Shown one piece after another: positions 49,901 through 61,900 of a stretch of DNA of 64,000 bases (within the stretch, counting starts at the first letter, position 1; the number at the start of each line of letters is the position of its first letter). Below the pieces are notes generated by a model, which made no database searches, had not been told where the DNA came from, and saw only the letters and a program-made list of their open reading frames with translations. Position numbers and translations under genes: made by a program. Source of the DNA: Pocillopora verrucosa (taxonomy: Eukaryota; Cnidaria; Anthozoa; Scleractinia; Pocilloporidae); assembly GCF_036669915.1 (NCBI RefSeq), contig NC_089319.1, forward strand, positions 19,403,885 through 19,467,884. The letters run 5' to 3'.

Positions 49901-52900
49901 GTTATCGCGCGAGACAAACGCAAAAAACAAAATCCTCAAAGGAGAATTTTTTCCAAAGCGAAGTTCCATTCCCATTGAAGTTTTAAGATCAACCTCACCT
50001 AAGATGGCCATCAGTGTAGGTGGCTCTCTGGAAGGAATCTGGTTCATTAGCGGCAGTATGTCATCCAGGACAGCGTATTTATCTAAATGTTCCAACATCT
50101 TACCCAGGCACACAAGCCCGTTCACCCGAATCTAAAAAAGACAAAATCACGATGATAACGTTGAAAGACATTCGGGATTGAATTAAGTTTGCTTTCCTGC
50201 ACGTTGTGATAGGTCAAAAGAACGCACGCAAAATTTCTACCAATCAGATGCAAGACTGACGCCTATTGCGACTTGGTCACTCGCATTTTCTTGCGCTTTA
50301 GGTCCAGAAAACCCGCGTCAACTTCTCAATTAATCACATACAAGCCTGAAACCAATCACAACTTGGTCACCCGCGTTTTCCCGCGCTTGAGGTCTAAAAA
50401 AAACCCGGGTCACCTTTTCAATCATTCAGGCGCAAGACTGGCACCAATCGTGACTTCGTCACTCGCCTTTTCCCGCACCTGACGCTTGAGAGGCAAGTAC
50501 AACAACCAACTACAAACTCCATCTTAATTAAACGCCAGATTCGATAATTAAACCCGGGGCTACAGCGACATTCCGGCTTCCTAAGCGAGGGCTACTGCGT
50601 CATTCCGGCTTCCTAAGCGAGATGACCTTCTCCGATGAGGAATCGAGAGCTGTCAGTTATAATGAAGTTTTCAGTTACCATTCACTTACACTCAAAGAAG
50701 AAGTCTTCAAAATGAGATTCTTGATGCGAGGGATGATGGAGTTTTTCATGGCGGAGTAATCAATCATGTTTGAAAATGACGGAATAATGCTTAGAACCAT
50801 TTCCTAAATCAGATAAAATAAACAAACATTAAAAAAAAGAAAGAAACCAAGAAGTATTCTCTAAGAGATGAAAGCTGTCCAGAAATGCCTGTTGATCATT
50901 GACAATCCACGCAGTCAATCGAGCGAGTAACTTGAGTGGCCATCTTCCAACGGGTTAAAAAAAAAAAAGTACAAAAGCTTCATGTGTATAAGGCGCATTT
51001 CGGTTGAGTGTCAAAAATAATTCAGCACTGCATTGGTTTTGCTTTACTTCGCTCAGTAATTGGTCCAGAAATTTCGCGCTACTTTATCAACCAATCATAT
51101 GCAAAACTAAAACCAATCGCCATTGCGACTCAGCCAATTGCGTTTTCTAGCGCTTCAAGCGTTTTGTACCTGTAGTTGTTCCGCAGGAGTCTCAAGAGCT
51201 TTACAGACCATGGGGAGCACGTGATCTCTAACATCGTCCTTGGGTGTTTTTGCTAGGAGTATGTCCATTTTCTTAAGAAATATGATTACAACCTGCAGAG
51301 GAGAAAAGAAGAGAATTGATGGGATTAACTTGTTGAAAAAGATGATTTTCTTTGGTTACGAGCCAGGGACAAAGATAAAGTTCTGAGTCCAAAAAGAATC
51401 GAACCTCAAACCTTCGAATTCCGCGCTTCGAGGATATACTACTGAGCCACAGAGACTCTAAGGCGAGCTAGACCATTACTAGATCGATTTTTATTCTCAT
51501 TACCAGCGTTTACTGAATAATCTACTAAAATGGTTAAAAAAAGTAACACGTTTATCAGCGCTGGAAAGAAAAGATCTCACCTGAACAGGTTCCTGTATCT
51601 TGAAAACAGGCTTTAACTCAGGGAGGATCAGGTCCACATATTCTTGTGATGTGCAGTCTTCGGCGATCAGTAACACATTAGGCAGAGCAAACGGTACCAT
51701 CTGATGATTACTAAACTCTGAGCATAACTGTGGCAAAACTCTCTGTATAACAACACGCTGATGGTGGAATACAAAAAATGGAAATCAAGTACAACCCTCA
51801 ACTCACAATGTGAACCCCTTTAACCCTCAACACCCTAACATCAGTATGTATATTCTCCATACTGTTCTCTATACTTTTCGTGCTGTCAAGGAGAATTTTT
51901 TTGACCATGAAGAGCTTCTTTAGTTGGTAAACATTTCCTTTATTCTCGTGGCCTTACTGTGTGATTCAGGGGGTAACATTGTAAGGAGATATTAGATGCT
52001 ACTCACTACCCCTTTAGGACTTAAAAAACATAACACTTATCGAAAATAATTAAGATCAAATTGTGCCTAAGGCGTCCTTAGAACTAGAGGTTTAATTTGT
52101 ACTTTGCGACAGAAATGATTTCAGCACTTAAGATCAACATTCCAACAACCTTACTTTTGAAGGACTTTAAAAAAATTGACATTAGTATTCTACAAAACTG
52201 AGCAAGTTACTTTACTGAGACAGTTGATTACTTAAAGAGCACAGGGAGGGGATTTGGGTACAGAGCAACCGAGAACAAAACCCGGCCATGAGTGGCTGGG
52301 TAGAAGACTCGAACTTGGAACGACCAGAGAACAAGTCCAGCACATTACTTCCTAAACTTCTGCAGGATTTGAACGTGAGGTGGAATTTGGTGGATTTACC
52401 ATTAGTCCTAAATATCTAGTGGGCTCTTCAAAATACCGCGATAAAAGAGATAGAGAATTTAGAAAAATATGTTTGCAGAAAGGAACTCACCTTTGGTAAT
52501 TTTGACATGACCTTATAGAGTCCCCTAAAGAACTGTGACTTTGCCATGTCATCACGCTGCACTAAAGAGTCTAAGTACTGTAACGTCATAGCTGCAACAT
52601 TTTCAAAGAATGAAATCTGACAGGCAACGAAAAGAAAATGATTAGAATGCATGTGCGACCCTTCCAGTCTTAATATTTCAATAGCAATTCTCCTTACAGA
52701 CTTCCTTACAATTCATAGATGTATAGTTTGGAGAGTTTGGTGTTGGATCAACGTAGAACCTCCTGATTAGTATTTTTGTTATTCTCATCACTTCTCTGCT
52801 TGATACTGTATTGATATTGTAAGGAGAAATTCTGTCTTGATCACTCGTGGGAGTTTAAGGCTTATAGCTGAGACCATCTTGCACGTTTTAGATATCCTAG

Positions 52901-55900
52901 TGATCTCACGGTCCGGATTTTTATTTTAAAAAATACAGTTCATATGAATGGCTGAAGTAGGTGCAAATCTAAGTTTTTCTGAAATTATGCTGCAATATAA
53001 AATGTGGTTTAAATCAGGGAACATCTATCTTTCTCATTCAACAGATTGTTAATCAAACACAGTCAGTCATGAGATCGTATAGCCTGATCTTCCAGGTGAG
53101 GGTTATAGTCCTGAAAGAAATTTTTGTCGGTGGAACTGCTTGATGCTTCAGCAACGTAGAGGTTTATCAGAGTCAAGTGAGAGTATCTTTTTCAGTTGAG
53201 AGTGAAAAGCCTTGTTTGTGAGAATTGATAACATAACATACATGCAGCCATAAAGTAAACGGTTTGAATTAAAGAGTAACATTTGATCTTTTGACAACCT
53301 TAGTGGAAGTCATCATCAGATTTAAATTCATAAGGAACACACCATGACAGAATTTTCAGGTTTGTGCAACATCATCATTTCTTTACTAACATTGTTTGTT
53401 TAACATACCTTAGACATCATGTGAACATCTGGTCTTACTGTGCCAGTAATGCTTAGTAAACTTCTAACATGCTCTTGCAACTCTTTGGGAACAGAACCAA
53501 GGGGCGCTGAGCTGTTCCTTGACATCTGGAACAAGGCACGTTTTACAAAAATGACTTATGTCTCTTACTATTTTTAACTGGTAAAAAGTAATTTTCAAAA
53601 AATCTTGTGAAGTTAAGCCTCTTAGTCCAAACAAAAATGGTTCAAAATACCAGGTGTTAGACTCATCCAGGTGTAATTGTGCCAACAACAAAATGCTTGA
53701 GTATGAATGGTTCTTAACCCTTTCATTCTCAGGTCAAATTTGTAATTCTCCTTACTGTCAACTATACAATTCTTATATTGTTAGTTCAGAGAATTTAGTA
53801 TTGGATCAACTAATTTTTTATCCCCAAATTGATATTTTTATTTATTCTCGTCACTTATCTGGTTGATATTGTATTGATATTGTAAGGAGAAATTCTGTCT
53901 CGACCACTCATGGGAGTTAAAGGGTTAACAGTCTTTATTTGTGGCTTAATTGGCTGTTTCAAATCCAAACTGCCTGATTTCACCTGTCTGGTTACAAATA
54001 CTTGTAATCAAACAGGCAAAAATTTGACAGTTAAGCGGCCAGTACAATTAAGCACAACAGCCATCAGCCTCCAAATTTCAACAACCTGCACCTGTAGCTA
54101 CTACTAGCCAAAAACTTCTTAAGTTGGCAGGTTGAGGGGTCCACAAAGAAAACAAACATGCATCAGTAAGAAGCAAATGTTCTCTTACATCAAATTTTTC
54201 ATTCCTGAATTTCTCGCATTTTGTTATTGACACAATTGAGTAGAAATCAGATTTCTTGACATACAATCTTGTGCTTGTAATTTTAAATCTGCCTCAAAGT
54301 TCAAGTTCTGCCTATTTGAAATCACTCACTAGATAACTCCTCAAGTTTTACCACACTCAGTCCCACTAACATTACATATGAACATGATACAATAACTCCA
54401 GGTCACACCTTTGACTATAATACAACCTGTGTTAAAGCTACAGGTGAATTCTGCCTTGGGAATATTGAGATTTCTAAGATTCAGTGCAGAGATACATCAT
54501 GATGGCAAGGACAATCAAGAGAACTTCCCTTAACCCTTTCACTCTCAAGATCTCATTAGTAATTCTCCTTACTGTCTGCTATATAGTTCTTGTGACATTA
54601 GTTTGGAGAATTTGGTATTGGATCAACTAATAATCCCCTATTCAAGATTTTTCTTAATTCACGTCACTTGTCTGCTTGATATTGTGAGGAAAAATTCAAG
54701 AAAATGTATAATTGTTTGATTACCATTACAAACCAGGAAATACAGCCTCAGTAACCATGCATTTCACTGCTAGCTCGGAATAACTGGAATGGGACTCACA
54801 GTGAAGTGGTGAGAGAATTAAACATTTGAGAGGTTGCTTAACCCTTTAACTCCCAGATCAAATTTGTAATTCTCCTTACTGTCAGCCATACAATTCTTAT
54901 GATGTTAGTTCAGAGAATTTAGTATTGGATCAACTAACTATCCTCAAATTGACTCTTTATTTTCACCACTTATCTGGTTGATATTGTATTGATATTGTGA
55001 GGAGAAATTCTGTCTTGGTCACTCATGGGAATTAGATGATTAATTTTAAACACTGTGCAATTAAGACATCTGTAAATGTGAACTAGAAGCTCCCAAAACA
55101 TTTACAACTTATCCAGTGAGCTAACCATTTCACATGTTATTGCTGTTGGCTTCAAAAGAAGTCTCTATTGACAGGCAAACAGTAGAAACTGTGAACAAGA
55201 AGCCACAATGTTCCTTTACCTATGTTTGAACTACAGGTATGTAGAAAAGTAGTACGTGTGAAAGGCAATCTTCCATTTACATAAATAGGACTGGCTTGAA
55301 ACAAGTACAAGACTTTGCAACAAACACTTTTTTTTCTGATGAAAACCTTGATTTCCTGAGTAGAATTCACACCTATATTTGAATAAATTAATTAACTGAT
55401 TACTAACAAAGCTTGTCTCAAACTGCACCTCTTAACAATATCAGCAAGTTTTTCCAGCCATTTTAACCTACCTGCTCAACATTTCTTTTGAAAGCTGCCA
55501 TGTTGTTATCACAGTCAAAGAGAGGCTTCCCTTTGTTGTATATGGAGTAGATAAGAACTCCCAGTGAGAACATATCACTTGATAGGTCACAAGATCTGGA
55601 CAATATGTACTCTGGTGCAGCGTAATTCAGATCAGGTTGAGCCCATGGCCAAAGATGTCCCTCCCACTGACCAGCATTGTAAGTGGACTAACAAGCAAAA
55701 CAGAGAGATTGAATGTTACTTCTCCACACTCTGCACAATACATTTGTGATAATTCCATACATGAGAATTTATTCTTTAATCAAATGATGCACTCCTATTG
55801 ATCTTTTCTCTTTTCTTATTACCTTTCTGATTAAAAATGTATCAAGATTGAAAGGAGAAATTCATTTTTGGTCATCCTTGGGAGTAAAAGGGTTAAACGC

Positions 55901-58900
55901 GTCATGTTGATAGGAAACACTGGCAAGTTTTTTTGCTGAGATTGTGTTTTAAGTTAATTATACCTGTTAGGGGAAACTTACTCCACAAAGTATTAATTAA
56001 ACAAAAAAATCACAGATACTTGGTTTTAAAGCACATGTACAGTTAACCCTTTAACTCCCAAGATCTGATTGTTAATTCTCCCATCTGGCTGCTACACATT
56101 TCCTCATAAATTAGTTATGAGAATTTGGAGTAAGATCCAGATAACAACTTCTAACTTATAAGTTTGAGTATTCTCATTACCTGCTTGCTGGATAATGTAT
56201 GGATATTATAGGGAGAAGTTGCATGTTTATCACTTCCAGGAGTTAAAAGATTAACAGACCTTGAATCCACTTACCATTTGACAAAGAGAATAAGATTTGA
56301 TGTCCAACCACACTCGTCATAATTAGTACATAAATAGGCCATTTCCAAATTACCTTTGGCCTCGTTTACAAAGCAAGTCCTGGTCCTCATCTTTTCATAT
56401 GATTATATAAGTTTTATTCACATTCAAATTAAATTCATTTTTATATGAATGGTTGAGCACCAGGCCTCATTTTGAAAAGGAGGCCAAAGGGAATTCAGAA
56501 ATGACCTATTTGAGCTTCTTTTCATGATTAATTTTGCAAGGAACAGAGTTGACACAGTTAAGGTTACTTCCCACCTTCAGAGGTCGAAAAAATTGATTTT
56601 TTTTTTATTTGACTAAACTGAATTCAAACATTCAACCTAATATTTCCATAAAAAAATTCTAAAACCTTTAAAAGCACCCAAGTTGTTCAGAAAAATGTAT
56701 TTTCAAATAAAAGTTAATAGTCAGGAAGGTGTCATAATCTTGGAGGAAGTTTCACAGCAACTGTTCATAATGGGGCTTGTTTTTCATGGTACTTTCATAT
56801 TTTGTTTACATCATGCACTTAACAAAATTCACACATGGTAGCCTTTAACTTATGGAAAAATTTTCGCTCATAGAAAAATCATAAGTGGAAGAATCTCCTG
56901 GGTAAAAAAAAGAAAATTTAAAAAAATAAATAAATAAATAAGCCCAAAAAAGAAAGAAAGAGTACCATTCTGTCAAGAAAAGAAAAAAAAATTCTTTGTG
57001 AAAGCCGCTAGTAGTGGGGAGGTTCACGCTGACATCCAGATTTTGAACAAAGAAGTCGCTGTCAAACCAAAATTTGCCATACATAATATTAAAAATAAGT
57101 TTTCCTTTTCTTTATGCAAGTACCAGCCCTGATACAAATACATTTACAATTGCCTCAGATCATAATTTTGAAACTGTCTGTCAATTTGTTGTCTTGCTCC
57201 TCAGCACATTTTGCGGTTTTTCCATTTTTGCCACAGGTTTTGCCTTTGGCTTTTCGCAACTTTGCTCAATATTGTGTTGTCCTCTTCACATGTCTGCAAT
57301 GGGTTACTTTTCCCAAGAAATCTTGACCCATCATCATTGACGTCAGGAAATCTTGATCCATTGTCATTGACACCAGGAGGTCCCATTGTCCCATTGATTT
57401 GCGGTTTCAGGAGGTGAGCAATCTCCTGGTGTGGTGTGAGTTGTTTGTGAACCTTTATCTTGGATTTGATTTTAAGAGGATTACAACCACTTTGAGCAAG
57501 TTTATAGGGCATATAGATTTGACCGATTTTTGTCCGATTTTGCCTAAACATTCCTGGAATAATGGCAAACAAAAGTGTGTTGGGAAATTTTGATACTTGA
57601 AATATTTGTCCAGTGGCATCCATTTACCGAACACGCCTTGCATATACTTAGCTACTCCAATTTTAGATGCCGATATCTAGACAACCAATCAGAATATTGA
57701 AAAAGCCTAAAACACTTTCATTGACTGATACCTTATGAATAAGACTATGCAGCTATTTATCTCATGCGGTTGCATTCAATAGCAGATAAATTCAATAGAA
57801 GAACCTTTGGTCATTTCACGGCTTACGGCTCCTGACACTTCCTTCAAAGAAAAGTCACTTAAATTATATTTTTATCATAATCTGCAGCTACTAAGCTTTC
57901 ATCTGATGTATAGTTTGATAGGATTTTATTTTGCTAGGATTTTAGTGTAACGTGCTTTGTATATTTTTAGCTACTCCAATTTTAGATACTGATATCTAGA
58001 CAACCAATCAGAATATCGAAAAAGCCTAAACCACTTTCGTTGATTGATGCCTTATGAATAAGACTGTGCAGCCATTTATCTCGTGCCGCGGCATACAATA
58101 CTCGATAAATTCAATAGAAGAACCTTTAGTCATTTCACCACTTATGGCTCCTGACAATTCCTTAAAAGAAAAGTTGCTTAAATTATATTTTTATCATAAT
58201 CTGCAGCTATTGAGCTTTCTTCTAATGTATAGTTTGCAAGGATTTTAGCGCAACATGCCTTGCATATTTTTTTAGCAACTCCAATTTTAAATGCTGATAT
58301 CTAGACAACCAGTCAGAATATCAAAAAGCCTGAACACTTCCGTTGATTGATGCCTTATGAATAAGACTGTGTGGCCATTTATCTCATGCTGCGGCATCCA
58401 ATACCAGATAAATTCAATAGAAGAACCTTCGGTCATTTCACAGCTTACAGCTCCTAACACTTCCTTCAAAGAAAAGTCGCTCAAATTATATTTTTATCAT
58501 AATCTGCAGCTACAAAGCTTTCTTTTGATGTATAGTTTGACAGGATTTTAGTTTGCAAGGATTTTAGTGCAACACGCCTTGCATATTTTTTTAACTACTC
58601 CAATTTTAAATGCTGATATCTAGACAACCAATCAGAATATCGAAAAAGTGTGACACACTTCCGTTGATTGATGCCTTATGAATAAGACTGTGCAGCCATT
58701 TATCTTGTGCTGCAGCACCCAATACCAGATATATTCAAAAGAAGAACCTTTGGTCATTTCGCAGCTTATGGCTTCTGACATTTCCTTAGCAGGAAAGTCA
58801 CTTAAATTTTATTTCTGTTGTAATCTGCAGCTATAGAGCTTTCTTCTGATGTATAGTGCTAGGATTTTAGTGAAACTGGTACACATATTAATTTTTTTCC

Positions 58901-61900
58901 CAAAGGACACCCACGAAGGTGGGAAGTAACCTTAAGTTGGATACAGTCAGTCTAACAATGGGAGAAAAAAATTATCTTTCTTTGATTAACTTGTTTTTGT
59001 TACAAGAGCATTCTCATGAAAACTCATCTGATGGTGAAATAGTTTGCCAAAACAGAAGAAACATACACAGTATTGCTCAAAAGTAAGGTGACAGTCTGAC
59101 AGTATAAGTTTTCAAGAAACAAGGATTGAGTATCAAGGTGGAAGATTGAGTTTCAAGAGACAGTCAACTAACTTTTGAGTGGCACTGTCTCTTGAAATTC
59201 TAAATTCTTTCCCCAGTTATGTTCAATAGTGTTAACTAAATGTTGTAAACTTTAGGTTTTCCTGAAGTTGACAACAAAAGAAGAGTCACACAGTCATGTA
59301 CTGTACCTGGCCATCAATCACAACTGGTGTAGAACTAAAGAAAAGTCCAGCTATTTTCCATTGTCCATTCTTGGTAACACATATCAATTCAGGTGCAAGA
59401 CTTGCTTGTAGAATTTTAGCATCATTATGAAGGAAAGTTAATCCTTCCACAAGCTGATACAAAAAAAACAACAGACCTCAGAATTAAGATACAAAAAGTT
59501 TCACACTATCAACAATTTCTGTGCGCCCATTGTGGGTAAACAGAAATTTTCCAGCAACTGAAATGTTTCTACAGCTAAAAACAGATTACATAATTCTTCA
59601 TCTGTATTAACTACCAACATGTCCCCCTCTTTACTTGATATCATTATATCAAAATCAAATAATGTGTGCTCGTAAAAAGCATCATTTACATCTACAGTGT
59701 ATCACATATTTCATAAATAGTCTATTAGGATTCTCAAGATTGCTTTAAAGTAATTGTGTTATAGGAATTAAAAATGCATCAGGAATTTATACAACAATCT
59801 AAATTTTTTGGAAAAGACAAACCTGAAACAATCCATAAACTCTTTCCACATCATAAAGTTCAAACATCTGTTGGTAGAAGACATAATCTTAATTAACCCT
59901 TCAACTCCCATGAGTGACCAAGACAGAAATCTCCTTACAATATCAATACAATGTCGAGCAGAAAATTGATAAGAATAAAGAAAATATCAGTTAAGGGATC
60001 ATAACTTGATCCAACACCAAATTCTCCAAACTAACATTGCAAGAACTGTAAGGCAGACAGTTAGGAGAATTACTAATGAGATCTTCGGAGTTGAAGGGTT
60101 AATTGGACATTGCGTGGGTACATTGAATGAGCTTAAATTAGGGAGACTGTAATGCAATTACATTTACTGTTAGTTACATCCTGTCTGGTAGCCTCACAGG
60201 ATGAAACTAAATACCCTGTTGACAAGAATATGATTCCTTGTATTTAATAAGCTAAATATATCCACAACACTGTAAAGAGAGAAACGCCAGGAAAAAAATT
60301 AAAAGATCTACCTTAAAATCATGTGGAAGGGGAGATGGCATGTTATCATGTTTTCCAAGTAAATTTGCCAGACTTGCAAAGATTGGTTCAGTTGCAAAGG
60401 CTAGGCAATCCCTAGTAAAAAGCAATCAGGCAAAATTTACAACACCAATGAGTGCATTGTATGCTTGTTCATGAATATATTCATCTCAGAATCCTTCAGC
60501 ATTCTTAATGCATTATGCATCTGTAAAATCATAACAAATTGCACAATTATGTAAGAGACATTGACCAACAGATTCTACTGCAGTTTCCCACATCATAAAT
60601 TACGTAAAATGGTCTAGGACTTTCTCATGTAACAGCAAAATGGGTCAGTGGATAACTCTATTTATGTCTTCCATTTATTGGCTTGTCTAAATTTAAAGCC
60701 CCTTTATGTCAGATACCAACAAAGACATGCTTCTCTGTCTTGACTGGACCTAAAATTGACAAATTTCCTAGTCCTCTTAAAGTTCTGAAGTGGCAAAAAA
60801 TGGTTACCAAAAATATGTTTCTAGTTACCAATTTCAAAGCTGTGTCTGTATGTACCTTTAAGTACCACAAATTTGGCTTTGCTAAAATCCTGAATGACAC
60901 TTGAAGTAACTAATTGAAATTCTGTGCCATCTTAGAAAGGAAGAACAGTGATCGCATAGAGGTACGCAGAATTTGTGTCTAAAGAAGGTATTGGTTGATG
61001 TCAAAAGACTTTGTCTATACAACCTTCTGCTTTTTTTCTCAAAGGCAGAGGTAAAACTAGACAATATGAGGTATGTAATTTTGCACTCAACATGATAACT
61101 TTAAAAAAAATATGTAGAAGGTGGCAACGTGACCAGGACTTTTAGTCGCCAATAAGAAAATGTTGGATACATTGGCTCCTGTATGAGTCCCAATCACGAA
61201 CCCTCCTTGAAATGAGGGACTTCTTTCTGGAGCTTCTACGAACTACAATTCATAGCCATTGACATGTAACAGATACATCTGTAGATGAATTTTTAATTCA
61301 CAATGGCATGGAAAAAAAAATGCACAACATACATGGTTAAGTGTCAAGAGTTGTGTGGTTTATTCCTGCCAGAGCTAATCACCCAACATATAACTGTCAT
61401 GGAGAACTGCTTCTACTCCTGAATAGTATTTTAACTTAATGCTGCAAATTGTCAAGTAATAAGTCAAGTTTCCCAGACATTAAGAGTCCTGCTAGGAGGG
61501 AGGCAAAATGAGATGGTTTTGCCAAGAACAAAAAATAGTGAAGTGAAAGGGACACAAGGCCATGTTATTTTACATCTCCTAGTTTTAATATAATTGTGAA
61601 CTAGAAGCTAACAGGACATGTCATAGTAATCCAATGAGCTAACCATTTCACATTTCATTTGTTTGCTTCTTTTGTTAAATACAGTCTCTAACAACAGACA
61701 GATTATTAACTGCAAACAGAAGCCTTTTAAATATATTCAAATCTCATTTGAAACACAGAGAAAAATACAAGACCCAAGCTTTAACATTTATTTATTTCAT
61801 ATTCATTTATCTATTGGGAATATCTACATGTAACCAGGCTGGAATGGCCAAGATCAGCTGGAAGCTGTTTGAATGTAGGCCTTCAGATTTTTCAAGTAAT

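Larger units (their letters stand above)
56562..58931. mobile_element. 2.37-kb TTAA-flanked inverted-repeat transposon
   Basis: A perfect 17-bp terminal inverted repeat, GGTTACTTCCCACCTTC, starts directly after TTAA (56558-56561), and its reverse complement ends directly before TTAA (58932-58935). The interior has about 1 kb of mostly unique sequence on the left, a minus-strand 140-codon frame, and a tandem array of four units of about 310 bp on the right. TTAA on both sides is the target-site signature of piggyBac-type transposition. The element lies in a 3.6-kb SCYL2 intron (55688-59306). Confidence 0.75.

Noticed and set aside
58054..58551. Two similar 64-codon frames (MNKTV...)
   Set aside because: They fall at equivalent positions in two units of the 310-bp array and are broken in the others.
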